Shown one piece after another: positions 47,400-61,032 of a DNA stretch of 64,000 nucleotides. The stretch's first letter is position 1, and each line of letters starts with the position of its first letter. The DNA is from Archilochus colubris (lineage: Eukaryota; Chordata; Aves; Apodiformes; Trochilidae): the NCBI GenBank assembly GCA_023079485.1, contig CM041098.1:992001-1056000 (forward strand). Direction: 5' to 3'. The notes beneath the pieces were generated by a model that saw nothing but the letters and a program-made list of their open reading frames with translations, was not told the origin of the DNA and made no database searches. Both the position numbers and the translations under genes were made by a program.

Positions 47400-48240
47400 A
47401 AATAATGTCTAGTAGATGAAAAGGAGGCAGCAGATGGGACATATTTTGCTTTAGGAAAGCTTTTGAAACTGTTCCACATGATTCTCTCAGAAGCAGACTA
47501 AAGAAATATGGTCCATATCAGTGTGCCCAGTATTTCTGGCTGGGTGAGACACTTACCTTGTTTCTGTATAAGGGTGAGACCATATGTTGTAGCCCTTTCC
47601 CTAATGCAGAACTGTATTTTGCAAGCATAGGAGAAGCCAGTGCTTCCTGGGGCACTGAGATTTATTGCATCTGTGCAGAGGCATTCACATCCTGCCATGA
47701 TCTGAGGCAGTGGGTGGGCTTCCAGCAAAGATGGGCTGCAGGGTCCTCAAAATAGTCCATCCAGCAGGCAGCCCTCCTCCCTGGGGACTCCAGTCTGGAT
47801 CCAGACAGGGGAGAGGGAATCTGCAGCCAAAATCATTCTCCTGGCAGGCCCTGTGCAGCTCGTGGCTTGAGGTTCATCACTGAGAAGGTATTTCTGTACT
47901 GTGGGTGGCAATGGGGCACTGTCAGACTGGGGGGTTAGTGGGACTGCTGGGCCAAGTTCTAGTCAGTTGTTGTTTTTTTTAATTCTGACCAATATCATTT
48001 AACAAGGAGCTCAGTGATAAGGTTTGTGGATAGAGCAAGGTGGGTTTTGAAGGTCAGGAATAGACTTCTGATGGTCTTGAGAAACTGGAGGAAATGATCA
48101 ATGGTAGGAAAGAGAAAGAAACAAGTCCTGTGTGCCCCATAAATGAAAAAGGAAAGAAAATACAAAAAACCAAAAGTCTAACTGACTGCCTGAAGCATGC
48201 CAGGAAGAGATTTGGGAATCAGAGAAAAAAAGAAAATGAA
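47400..48240 (+). mobile_element. CR1-class LINE relic, + orientation (ORF2 region)
   Basis: 'gtagatgaaaaggaggcagc', 'attttgctttaggaaagctt', 'ttgaaactgttccacatgat' and 'gcagactaaagaaatatggt' (47410-47510) reproduce the CR1 reverse-transcriptase region (K-A-F-D-x-V-P-H type) with decay. No intact frame. Confidence 0.6.
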
Positions 48241-48699
48241 ACATGAGTGAGCAGGCCTCCTACTAGGGGGTGTTAATGAAATGCATTATTAAAACACAGG
48301 AGGAATCCTCGTTTTCTGCAGGTCTGTTGAGGCCTTTGCTGGACTTTGGTGTCTGCACTTGGTGCTTGGAGGGAGCTGGTGTTGGGGAGGGTGTGAGCAG
48401 TGAGACCAGCAAGGGAAGGAGAAGTTTGGGAAGTGGAATCACAGACAGCAGGCAGGCAGCTCCTGGGTCGTTTTGACAAGAAAGATGAGCTGTATAGATC
48501 CATGTGAAACTAGGTGGCAAGGTTTAAACATCCAAAAGCAATGAGGTATTTTTATAGCTGGCACTTGTGGGGACTCACCACATCAGCAGCACCACGTGGT
48601 TCAAGATTTGAAGTCCTCTTCAAGAGAAATAACAGAATCCTTGTAATTTAGAAAAATGGAAGGGACTGAAATCAATAAGATTGAGGAAGGAAATAGCAA

Positions 48700-50390
48700 A
48701 GAATGGGCTCAGCAATTAAAGCCCCAGCTAAGCAGGCCCCATGAAAAATGGGCAACTAGATCAATAAAAAAAATGTAGAAATATATCTATACAAATGCTG
48801 CAGCTCTGAAGCCTAAGAGAGGTGAACTAGAATGTCTGATCTTAAAGGAAGTTATTGACATAATAAATGCCTCAGAAACTTGGCAGAGGGGTAGGAAACT
48901 GTAATAATAGGGAACAAATTATAGAGGCAGGCTGGAAAGGGGTGCATTAGTGGTGCAGCAGTGAAGAGTATGAGGAATTGTCCCTAAATGAAGTTTCAGC
49001 AGAGGACATTTTGGAAGGGATCAATAAAATGAATGGTAAGAAAGCACCAAGATAAGATGATTCTCAGTCAAGAGTTTTTCAAAGACCTCAAACAGTAGAT
49101 TAAGAGAAAGCTAAATGTAGCATGAAAAGTGTCATTTAAGTTGACCACACCGCAAGAAGGATGGAAAGTGGAAAATGTGTCTTCAGCCTTGAGAAAAAGG
49201 ACTCCAGGACAAATGTGGAAACCCACAGATCAGTAAATCTCACTTCCAAAGTGAGTAAGTGAGTAAAAACTACAATAATAAAGAAGAGAACCAGTAGACA
49301 TATTCATAAATGTGATTTATTTGGAAAAAGTCATTACAGTTCTTGCAGAAGGAGACGATGTCTCATAAATCTATTTGAACTCTTTGAAGGTGTCAACAAG
49401 CTTGTAGGTAAGGCTGATCTAGTTGATAAAGTGTGTACCCACTTCCAAACAAATGCCAATAAGTCTTTCTGCAAAGACTCTTAAAGTAGTTAAGCTGAGA
49501 TAATAAGATGTCCTCTTGTAAGTAAGTAAGACGGAGACAAAATGGGACAAGAAGTGGGGAGGAAAGATGAGTTTTCCCAGTGAGTGGAGCTGCACAGCTC
49601 AGTCACATTATCTGCTTGATTTAGGACCTGTGCTTTTCATTAATATCATTCAGGAATGGTTTGGGAAGGAGGGGGGTGGGTATTGCAGTGACAAGGTTTG
49701 TGGTGTGACACAGAATTAGCTGCTAGCCACCTCTGACCCTGAGAAGAGAGGCAGATGGTTCTTGTGGCAGTGAGTGACTGTGTCAGAACTGGCATGTGCA
49801 AGGCTATGCTAATTAATGCAAAGTAGTTTGTCTGGGAATATACATATTCAGTTATCTCTGATGCTTATTCAGTTAGGGATTGAACCTTTTGTCATTATCA
49901 CTTGGAAACAGAGTTGCTGTAGGATAACTCCTGTGAAAGCCAGGGATGCAGTGACCACAGCAATAAAGAATTCAAACTGAATGAAGGAGATTTTTAGAAA
50001 GGGAAAGCAAGAAGAAAAACACAATTATGTGATTGTGTCACTGTGTAAATGTTTGGCAAACCCACGTATTGATTAATACGTGCAGTTCTGTTCATCCTGT
50101 CTCAGAAGGAGTAAAACAGAACTGAAAAGGATGGGTGGGAGTTATTTAGCTAAGAGATTTAGATTCCTAATTTTAGGTTTCTACCTGCAGGTGTCAATCT
50201 GCAGGGCAGGTATCTAAACTCCAACACTGAATCAGAGCTTTTTAATCTGAATTCCACCCACAGAAAGAGGCTGAGGACAGAATGGTTTTCGTATCAAGAC
50301 AGAGATTTTGAGATCTCCTGGCTGGCCAAGAAACATTGGCTGCACTTGATGGTCTCAGAGGTTCTTTCCAGCCTCAGCAATTCTGTCAAA
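48700..50390 (+). mobile_element. CR1-class LINE relic, + orientation (ORF2 to 3' end)
   Basis: Ordered matches to CR1-type sequence: 'gaggacattttggaagggat' near 48999; 'cttgcagaaggagacgatgt' then 'tttgaactctttgaaggtgt' near 49340-49390; 'gatctagttgataaagtgtg' near 49416; 'gcagttctgttcatcctgtc' near 50083; a tail 'gaggttctttccagcctcag' ending near 50385. Probably the longest CR1 copy here; extensively mutated. Confidence 0.6.
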
Positions 50391-53300
50391 CAGTGAAGGA
50401 GGAGATGGCTTTTCTTTTTATGAATAGAAATTAAAGGTACCCCCTGATGTTGTTAGGCATCAGATCTAAAGCAGTAAGTCAGACATTAGCACAGAACTTG
50501 TTCTTAAATGGTAGAATTTGTTGCCAGAATCTGTTGTGGAGGTCAAAAGTATAAATGAATTCAGAATTTCTGGAAGGGTGATGGGGAGCCAGTGTCCTAC
50601 CAAACAGAATTCCTAAAGCTTGTTCAGCTGTCAAAATCCAGGTTCAGGGCACATGGGAAGGGCTCCAAGGCAGATGAGTAGGAGAATTAAAGGCAATTTC
50701 TAGGCCAGAACAGAGACTGTGAGAAACTGGTGTGCACCTCAGCAACAGCTGCTCCTGTGGTCAGTGGGGCATCGTGAAAAGAGAACCTCACCTGGGATCT
50801 CAGGAATACCCCAGTGAAGATTTTAGGGGAAGAAAAAGGAAAGAAATCTGGTGCAGAAGTTTGGGGAAATGAGAGAGACTGCTGATGGCTGTAAAGCAAT
50901 AGCAGAGGTAAGATCCAGCACATGGAAAACAAGCAGCAGTGTTCACAGCTCATCATCTTCAGCACCTCAGAGCTGAGTGAGTGAGGGAAATCCTAGAAGC
51001 CAGGAGCAGTACAGCTGTTCCCAGGGCTTGTGGCTGCTTATGTTCCTGCCTGGGGCTTGAAATGTAGGTACTAGAATTCACTTGCTAAATCTGGTCTTTA
51101 CAGGAGCAATGCTCTGGTGGTTTTCGAAGACTTAAATTGCTAAAAACCACATTCAGCCTGGCTTATCTTGCTCTCTCCAAGCTCCTGGAGTTTCAGTGGC
51201 CAGCACTATTTCAGTCATTACTGGAGCTGCAGATGAGATCCTGAATGACCCAGCCATGCCAGTTTGGATGGGTTGTCCCAGAGGAAAGCTAACAGGATAT
51301 GCAGGGCTTTGGAGGGCAAGGCTGGAGAACATCTCCAGCTCTCCAAAACGGGAGGTTGGGGAACTGAATGACGACTTTTGTAGATAAGTTTAGTTTAGCA
51401 TGGAGCTGTGTATAATGACCCCAAACTTTCCTCTTTCAATTCCTGCCTTCGTGTTCCATTTTGTTTGGGTATATGTACCTTCATCATGCAGTTTGTGCTT
51501 TAGAAAAACACTTGTTTCTGTTTGGAGCTGCTCCACCAGCTGTCCCCTGGGTGTTCCCACCTGGCTCTCAGTGCTGCAGGTATTTTCTGTGTCTGTAGGC
51601 AGCCCTGAATTGGGCTCTGCAGACCTCAGGAGGACTCTGGGAAGCTGTATTGCTCATCTGCAGGGTGCAAACTCAGAGAATGATGATTTAATTAGGTTGG
51701 TACTGCTCGGTACACTGCTTAAAAGCAAAATTGGAACCTAATGCAGCTGTCTTGAAAATACACTTCAGAATTGCATGAGAAGCTGGTAATAACTCCAGAA
51801 GTGGAAACCTTTAAATGAGGGTAAATCTGATGGCAACGTGTATATCCTTTATTGTAAAGCATGCCAAGCTGCAACATGGTAAAATCCATTGGTACTTAGG
51901 AGAGGAACACTGCAGCCTGTTCCTCCTACATGAAAGTCATGCTTGAAACCAAAGCCCAGCATTACAAGTGCATTTCTTTCCAGGCCAGTATGAGACCCCC
52001 CCTCCCTTTTTGGTCACAATGAGGCCAGAAATCTGGGCTACAGAACAGGGCTGCCTAAAAAATTACTTCTCCCAAAGCAGGGCTTCTTTTTCCTTGGATC
52101 CCACCTTGATCCACTTCTGTAGGTAGCCCCAGCACAGCTGGACTCTCACAGTCACAACCACGGGGCTGTCACAGCAGCTTCTGACACTGGCACAGCCTCT
52201 GAAAGAAGCAGATTTGTAATTACACGTAAAAAAAAAAAAAAAGAAAGAAGAAAAAGAGAGAGTTCTCTGAGTAATCCAGGAGCTTTGGTATGCATATGTA
52301 TGTTCTTCAGTCTCTGGGTAGGGATGATCTGCTTTACATGAGTACTTGTCACCAGAGCAGGACTTGGAGCTTACTGCCTGATGCTCCATTTGAATGCTGT
52401 GACCGCAGGACTGTTCCCAGCATCTCTTGTCTTTTCTGACCTAGAAAATGTTTACTTATTATTTTTTTATATATATAAACCAGAACTGCTATCCCTGGAA
52501 AAATTTAATAAGGTATTTTGGTGCTTGTCATGGAGTTGCCAATGGAAATCAGGGTCAAAACAGTACCGTGGTTCTGGACTTAATTAGATGGGCTGCTTTT
52601 TCTGGGACAAGTTATTTTAAAGAGTTGGACACCGGGGAATTTTCTGTGTTGAGTTGAGAAGAAAACAGCTTGGAAATTTGTTTCTCCGTTTCCTAGAAAA
52701 TGAGTTTTCTGCACGGTTTTGGATTGTTCAGCCAAATGTCTCTGCTTTTTCATGATATGTTTCACAGAGTATTTGTTACATCCAGACGTAGACTGTTCAG
52801 AATTAATCAAAACTGAAATATTTGGGGAGAAAGCCATTTCGTGTCCATCTCTGACACGAGACGGGCTGCTCCGACAGGGATTAGAGGTTGTTACACTAAC
52901 GACTGAGACTTTTGTCTCACTGCCAGAACAGTTTCCCAATTTAGAACCTTTTCTTCTGATTAATATTTGTATTCCTCCCACAATTCCTCTTCTTATAGGA
53001 ACTCGTACTGGGAATTATTCCAGACCTACATAATGTCTCTAAAATCTTTTTATCCCTCTGTTTGCTGATCAGTGAAAAGGATTTTAATGCCAGGTTAGGT
53101 AATCGAGATAAATCCTAACTTCATCTAACTTTATCCCTCGGCCATGTCTTGGATATTCTGGAAACATTTTTTGTGGCCCATAAATAAATTCATGTAGGAT
53201 TTTGATTAATCTTTTTTTTTTTTCTTTATTTTATTTTTTTGCCCTCCTTTTTTTTTTAGTGAAGCCTCATTACGTTAAATGCGAGGTCAAACAGAGAGTG

Positions 53301-56300
53301 TATTACAACTTCCACTTGCTTGTTTAGTGCAACATGGGTTTTGGGAGGGTTTGAACACCTCAGTAAGCTCCAAAGACAAAAGTTTTGTGCCCAGCTGGGC
53401 GTGTATAATGTATTTTGCTTTTATCCTGAAGCTGTAATGGCTTCTAGCACCTGCAAATGCTTTCTTACCCCCTCAGTTGTTTGAATTAGCTTGTGTAGTG
53501 GTGCAAAGTGCACACTGATGTATTTCACTTCACTTCTGACTGCAGCTTATTACAAGGAGGAGGAAGCCAGGCTTGCCTGAAGGGCTGGCACTTGGAGGCA
53601 GCAAGGGCAGGAGGCAGGGCTGGCTGAGTGGTTTGGGGGAGGTTGGGCTCTGAGGGCAGCCCTGCCCTCCTGCCTGCTGCTCCCTGAGGTCCTGTGTGCC
53701 CGTTTGGGACGTTTCATGGCCACAAACCAGCTCCTGTGCACACTCACTGGGAGAAGCACACACCTAAGGAAAAGCTTCCCCCAAACCTCCACCCTGATGA
53801 GAAAACTCTCTGAGCTTGCACGTGGGCAATGAGAGGGAGCTGGCCCCCAGTCATCTCTCTTTATCCTCTTCCATTTGACTCTCTTAACTCCAGCAGAAGG
53901 TTTCAAGCTAACCCAGAAGCCCAGGGTTTCTTACCAAGGAAAAAGCTGTGGTCTGAGTGACAGTGCTGTACCTGGGAGCCATGGGGTTAAATGACCCTGG
54001 GGGAGATGGGGCTGCAGTTGTGAGGAGGACTGGACCCCAGGTTACCTTTGGCCATTCCAGCAATAGACAGGGTAGGAAAAAGCCCTCCCTTGCTTTGACC
54101 CAAAGTTGCTCTTTTCCTCTGATGGTTCATTGATTGCCTTTCCTTCCCATCTCATTTAACAGATTTTTATAAGTTGGGCATTTACAGATCTGCTGCTATT
54201 AACATTCAACATTAGTGGACCCCAGAGCTTCCCTGCCAGCTATGCTGGACCTGCTGATTTAAAAACCTTCATTGCTGATAGATTCTAACATTTCTCTCAG
54301 TTACTAATAGACTGGAAAGCATTTCATCATCTTCAAGCAATGAAAGCAAATCATCCTTCTTTCCAAACACTGACTGGAAGTCTGTTTGAACACTTCTGCA
54401 TTTTCTGCATAATCCTTCATGATTCTCCTGTCTGCACTGAGCAGTGACCCTGTACTGTTGCTAGGATTTCTTTTGCAAACACAACTTTCTTGTGCTAAGC
54501 TCTGTCAGCCATGGATTTTTATCCTGAGGTTTCTTTGTTTGGTGCTTCTGTTCATGTAGGTCAGGAGTTTTCTTGGCTATTGATCTACAGCTAGTTATAT
54601 GCAGCACTGGTGTTTGACATTTCTCTCTCTGTTTTTCTTTGCTGATACCAGTCCCAAACTTTCCCCACCCGAGTCAATTGTTTTAAGATTTCATGCTGAG
54701 TGTCTGCCTCAGTCTGGTATTTTTCACGCTGTTTTTTAAAGTGTCAGGTAAAATGGCAAAAGGAGAGGAAGAAGATACCTTTTAAATACATGTATAGATC
54801 TTTGTGATGCATGTTCAATCTTGAACATATATTTAAATAAAAGCCCAATAGCAATTCCGTGTAGTCCACTTTTGACAAGCTGGAGTCTGAATACTTGAAC
54901 TAAGGGCTGGAAATTTGGGGAATGAATAAACCTGGTGAAAGACAGGCATTTTTTTAGTTTTCCTTTGAAATCTGACATGTGCTGAGTCTCTCACCATGTT
55001 GGTCTGTGTATGTTCAGCTGAGAGCTGCCAGCATTCAGTGATATGTTCCATAGAGACCTTGTCCAACATCAAGCATCACTCCTGGCTTCAGGTGTGAGCA
55101 GGGCTTCACCTGCAGTGCACAGCAGAGCAGCTGGGACCTGCTGGCAGACCTCAGGACCAAGGCAGGTGGCAGGACTTGGGAGGGAAAGAGATGGAAGGTA
55201 GGAAAAGAAGCAAAAAATAGCTGGGCAGACACAGGTGGGGCCAGGAGAAGTCCACAGGATGGAGGTGGAAAGATCTGTGCTGGTAGTGTTGCCTGTTAAG
55301 GATGTGGAACAGAGCCCAGCACCACGCAGTGCCTCCTGTGCAGGTTTGGCAGCAAATCCATGAAACCACCAGCACAGCATGTGCATTCAGACTCAGCCTG
55401 CTTAAAGGCTTTAACAGGATGATGTTGTCATCTTTTGTAGCAGTAACCTCTTTATTTCTAGGTACCAAGCCCCAGAAGGGATGAGGAGACCCGAATGCTG
55501 TCTCTTCAGCAGCATTATCTGGGGAAGAACTCTGTCAAGGAAGGGCCCTGCCTGCCCTCCCTCCTTCTGGAGAGGCATCCTGAGACCCCCTTAGCAGGGC
55601 TGGAGGTAAGGCCAGCAGTAAAAGAGGGCTCACAGGTGCTGCCAAAGTCACTGGAGTTCAGGTGGCAAATCTGACCTCTCTTTCAAAAGCTCTGTGTGCT
55701 CCCCAGGCTTCATCACCGTGTGTCAGAGATCCTGCTCTCTCTTGTTCCTCACACCCCTGGGCTGTGCCTGGGAGGAGCAGATGGGCAGGAGAACGTGCAG
55801 AATGCATGCATGTAGAGATCCACATCTCCAGCTGCTCCTGCATGGACTGCCAAAGCCCTGCTCTGTCCTCTCCCTCCTTTCAGGTGTGTTTGCTTAGGAC
55901 TCAGTTTTGGTGACCACAGTCAATTAACTCCCAGCCCAGAAAATTACCCAGGAAGAGAACGTGGACTTACCCTGTGCTGTAAGGTTATTCCATAGCACCC
56001 ACTACAGGTCACAAGATGTGAGCAGAAAAAGTCTGTGGCCCCTTGATTTGCCTGATTAGGATGGGTTTTGTGTTCTTTGTACCTTAGAGCCCAGTGGCTT
56101 TCTTTTCTCATAACTACAGTTACAGCACTTCCAATCTGAAAGGCTTCTCCTGAGTGAACCTTTCTCTTCTCCTCACCCCACTCTCTCTCTTCATTTTCAT
56201 TATTAGCAGATGGAGCATGAGTCCCAGTTCTTTCAAGAGATCTCTGGTGCCTTGGCATATTCTGTGGATGCTTAATCTTGCTCTACTTTTCTCCCAGTGA

Positions 56301-58534
56301 GTTTGATTAATTTTATCCATGCACGTGAAATTATTTTCTGAGAGACACTTTCCATTAAAAAAGAATTCTGTTAAAAGTTAGTTTTACTAACCTGATTCCA
56401 GGGAAAACGTGTCATGCTCCTTTTCTTTTTTTTTTCTTTTTTAATTTGAACTTCATTATTATTTTTCTGTAATCTGCTGTTAATTGTAAGTCCCCAGCAT
56501 TCTGCCAGCTCACGCGGCACCGAGTGCCACGAGGTTGCTGTGGAGTGCTCCAGTGAGTATCTTCTGGGGAATATTGAAATTCCATGGAAACAACATGAGA
56601 ACCATTATCTGAAACAGCCTCTTCAGGCAAACCAGATGGGGTGAAACACTCTGCTCTGCTTCGATAATCCGAGCACAGATATGTTCACTGCTAACTCTGC
56701 AGCAAGCATCAGTCATTTGCTTTGTCTGTGCAGTATTAATGAGCCATTTCAATAGACAGCAGGTTCCCAACTATATTTGCTGCATATTCATGGTCCTCCT
56801 TTCAAGTTGTTTCAAAATGCTTTCCACTAGATTAACTAGAAAGTCTCAGTTATTCTGTCAAGGCCTGGGATACCTAAGACATGGCCCATCCTTTCCTCTC
56901 CAGTCCTGGCTAAAGTTTGAAAGAGAGATGCTGCCCCTGCTGAGCTTCCCCCCAGCTGGGAGGCTTTGCTGCTTCTCCCAGCACTTCTTTGCTGAAGCTC
57001 CTTCTTCCTGTGCATGTCAAACCTGCTTGTTGCTTTCTGGTTCAGCTGTCATGCAGGGGCTGTGGTGGTGAGCAAGCAGTGGAACCTGAGGAAACTTCTT
57101 GCAGCTGGAGCACATCCTGTTATGGTGGAGGAGTGGGAATATGCAAGAGTTAGGGAGCAGGGAGGGGAGAGTTGTACATTTTAACTGGGTTGGTCTGTGC
57201 TGTGCCTGTGAGCATCTCTCTGGGAGGCTGTTGGGATATAGTCAGGGGAGCTGAAATGCTCCAGACGTTGGTCTGGGTACCTACAGAACCTCCCCCTGTG
57301 TGAATATGGCATTTTCCATGGGGCAGAAAAATTTCAAATACACTGTTTTTCAAAACTGTGATTCACTCAGAAGGGTGGGGAGCACTGAAGCCAAGCAGAG
57401 AGCTCTGGTTAGTACAAAAAACCCACATGGAAGGCTTCAGGGGGCATCAAAAGTCACTTGAAATTTAAGAAACACTTTAAATTTCTCCCTTTGCTCTTTG
57501 TGAGCATTCAGAAACTGCCCTTCCTTAATCTTAATGCCTGGCTCTGATAGCTACAAGGAGCTTGACCTGGACAGCAGCTTAAAAAAAATAATTCATGAAT
57601 AGATTTTTAAGGTTACTTACAGGGCTTTCTACGGAAAGACACACCACAAATCCTCAACTAACCACTTCCCAAGCAAGGGAACTCACATATTCAATCAGAA
57701 CCACAGGAATAATTAAAGGAGACTGGAGGTTGCCATCACCAGTTTGATTGGCTGAGGTGCTGGTAGATGTGGATCAGAGAAAAAGAGGTTTGATTATTCT
57801 TTTTTAAATTCTGGCTCTTTTTAAAATGCTGCATCCATTTAACCCCAAGAGGGTAGAAAGTGAGCAGATGATTTATCCAGCAGGATGGAGCTGGTGGTGC
57901 TGTGATTGAGGGGAGGCAAAGGATGGCAGCAGAAGGCTGGAGCCACATCCCAGAGCTGAGATGGGTGCAGTGGTTGTGGCCAAGCTGGTGGGGAAGAGCC
58001 AGGCTGGCTGAGTGCTGCCAAACCTCTGGAGCTGCAGGAAGAGCTGCAGGTGAGGGGTGGTCTTCCCTTCTTTTTTGGGGGGGAACAATCCTCTGAAGGG
58101 AAAGAGCACAGGCTAATGTACAGCACAGGTATCTCTAAGTCTGTACTGCACCTTTGCCAATCCTGCTTGTTTCTTTATTTTTTTTTGTATGTTGTTAGAA
58201 GGAAGTTTCATTTTGTTGCCTTTGTCTTCTCTGTAAAAAATGAAGCTGTAAGGTTGCACCATCTCACCTCCAAGGCCTGGCTGGCCTCTTCTCTCACATC
58301 AATCAGTGCCCTCCCCTGAGCTCCCACTGCTCCTCCAGAGCAGGTCCAGCATCAGGTGGTCACCTTGCTCCTTCTCCTTCTCTCTCTGGAAACAATTAAC
58401 TCTAAGTATCTCCCCTTGGAGCTGGAGCAGCTCCTCTGTTCCCAGGGACAGACTCTCTTCCCTCTGTCTCTTCCCTGGGATGGGGGATGGAGGGCAGCCA
58501 CCAGAGCCAAACCAGGAGAAGACCACAGAGAATG
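50391..58534. other. Intergenic, no gene seen
   Basis: About 8 kb of mixed unique and low-complexity DNA: an A-rich tract near 52227-52262 and a T-rich tract near 53211-53262. A possible antisense LINE relic lies at about 54070-54720. The parts at 52700-52950 and 56330-56830 are free of recognisable repeats and may be conserved non-coding DNA. I see no exon with family resemblance. Confidence 0.5.
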
Positions 58535-58600
58535 TTGGGTCGGGAGGGACCTTTAAAGGTCATCGAGTCCATCCCCCCAAAGATGATGAGTTTCATTCTT
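58535..58600 (-). mobile_element. CR1 3'-tail fragment, antisense
   Basis: 'ttgggtcgggagggaccttt' followed by 'aaaggtcatcgagtccatcc' is the reverse complement of the standard CR1 3' tail. Only the tail is clear; sequence to the right may be more of the same element. Confidence 0.7.
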
Positions 58601-60866
58601 CTCTGTGGGATGGCTTGGTCCTCTCTTAGTGCCTGTGAGCATGTGTGGGTTGCAGGGCTGTGTGGCAGAGAGGAGGCTGGATGGTCACTGGGAGTGCTTG
58701 CATCAGGAGCATCACCCTCTGCCCCAAAAAGGACTGTGGGTCCTCTTCCTGATGGGAATGGGGTCACCACGGGCAGCATTGCACTGGGGTGGGAGAGCTC
58801 CTGGTTGCTGGGACTGAGCCTGAAGGACCCAGAGCCCATCCCCTGTGCTGGAGACCCCATGGAGGGTGGCTGGAAGTTGGGCAAGAGGGTTCTGAGAGCT
58901 GTGGAGGATTCCTGTGTGAGAACTGGGATGTGCTGCTGTCAGCTCCTGCATGAAAAATCCCACCCGAGTGTGGCTTCTGGAAGAGAAGATGAAGCATGTC
59001 CTGGTCCTGACCTGGTGCAGGGAAGATTTGGGGTCCCTACATGTATGTGTCTGTGGGACAGCTCTGTGCAGGGTACAAAAGATGTGCCATCAAATGGGGA
59101 CACAGTGCCAGGCAGGGCATTCTGGGGAGCTGCTGGGATGTTGGGCTCTTCCCCAGCAGTGAGATAGAGTCCAAACAGCATTTGCTAGGTTAGAGTTTGC
59201 AGGGCAGGAGGCTGACCTGGGACCTGAGGTGTTGGAGATCCCTGTGCTGGTCTGATTGTGCCCCATTTACTCATGGGGAGCTTTTCTTTCAGCAGAAGTG
59301 ATGCTGTTTTGCTTCAATGAAGCATTGGAAGTCCTTGGTGAGGAGCAAAGCCCTGATGACCTGGGGAACAAGTGTGGGTGTGGACATGGGAGGAGATGTC
59401 AGTGCCCAGAAGTGGTGACTGACCAAAGCTAAACCCCAGAGAGGCTTGGGGGCCTGTGTACCCCATTCCTGCTGGGTTGGTTGTTCCCTGAAAGTCCAAA
59501 GAAGGTCATGGAGGGGATTCCTTGCTGCTAGACACAGGCACGGTGGTCCCAGGTGCTTCTGCAAGACCCCCCATGACTGTGGTGGTGGTGGTGGGGCTGT
59601 TCTCAAGGCTGAGCAGGGAAAGCTCTGAGTGCTGCACTGCAGTGACAGCAGCTGGACTGTGCTCTGCCCAGGGGAAAGGCTGCTGGGAGTCAAATAAGCA
59701 GGAGCACAGTCAGATCTGAGCCAAAGAGTTTGTTTGCCAGTGAGAGGAACACCCAGGGGACCTGGTGCCACCCTCACAGGGGTGAGGGGCTGCAGGGATG
59801 CTGCCCTCCAGGGGGGCAGCTGCTGAGCTGGGGCTGTTTGGAGAGGGTCTTAGGTTTTGGACTAAGATCATCTCGGTGGTGCTGGGGTTGTCTGTGTGTC
59901 TATGTGTCTCACAGAGCTGGCTGGGACTAAAGGTAGCAGCTGGCTCAGCCTTCCCTGGTCAGATGCTCTTCATTGCAGATAAAAGCTTTTCCTAATCCTC
60001 CAAGCTCCCATGGCTGTGGCTGTACAAGGGTTTGGTGTTCTTTGGGTTTTGTTTTTTTTTTTTAAATGGCAAAAACTGACTGTGGGTCAACCCTGGGAAA
60101 AGTCTTTCTCATCCATCTACCCCAGGAGCTGGCTGGCAAACCATCTTCCTTTCCTAGTGTGCTGGCAAAACCAAACATCTCTGTGCCTCAACCACAGCCC
60201 ACTGCGGGTGGCAGTTGTGTCCCTGTGCCTGCCCTGTGCTTTGGGATGAGCTCTGGGACAGCTTTTGCTTTCCCTTGCTCTGGAGAAGTGTAGCCCTGTG
60301 GTGGGGGCTGCTGGAGCAAGGGGGGCACCAACCCAGTGGGCACATCTGTCCCTGCCTGGGGCCTGAGTCCTCTTTTTGTAGAGGGAAAGCAGCTGGAGTT
60401 GCTCTCCCTGCTATTTCTGTTTTCTTTTCCTAGGTGCATATTGCTAAGAATAAGTGCTGTTTCACCTCTTGCCTGCCCTCCACCAGCTGCTTGGAGCCAC
60501 CATTTTAGACTTCAAGAAGAGTAAGTGACCCTGTTTTCAGCAGACCCCTTCAAAGGGGTAGGAACTGGGTTTTTCTTTCATTTACTCTGTGAGGGGGTGG
60601 CACGGGAGGAAAGGGCCTGCATTTGCCAGAGCCCTGCATCCCTCACTGGGGAGCTGTGCTGAGCAGCAATCAAGCATGCTGGGTTAGTTTTCTTCTTAGA
60701 AATGAAGTTTTAAAAAAGACAAGGGCACTCCAGTTTAGTTGGCAGTTCAACAGTGATCACTGCAGGGGCTGAGGGCACAAAACCCAGCTGGCTCTTTGGT
60801 GCCTGGGCTGTTCTCATAAGCTGGAGAGCAAAGTCTGGCAGCATCAGCTTCTTCAGCTGGACCCTG

Positions 60867-61032
60867 CCCACCTCAGCATTTAAGCCTCATCTTGGTACCT
60901 TTTAAGAAAAGTCTCTAAAAAAGATTTCCTTTATAAGGAAGCTTTTAAGAGGAGTCTCAAAAAAAAAAAAAAGAAAAAAAAAAGATGTTTACTTTACTGG
61001 GTAATGAGATGAGGCTTAAGTGCAGAGGTAGG
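60867..61032. repeat. Inverted repeat with 26-bp arms, 166 bp overall
   Basis: Left arm 60867-60892 and right arm 61007-61032 are reverse complements at 23 of 26 positions (core AGATGAGGCTTAARTGC). The interior is A-rich. It could be a miniature inverted-repeat element or a foldback made by chance; no target duplication was found. Confidence 0.6.

Noticed and set aside
58487..59167. 226-codon + strand open frame
   Set aside because: It starts within a CR1-tail fragment and shows no family similarity or splice context.
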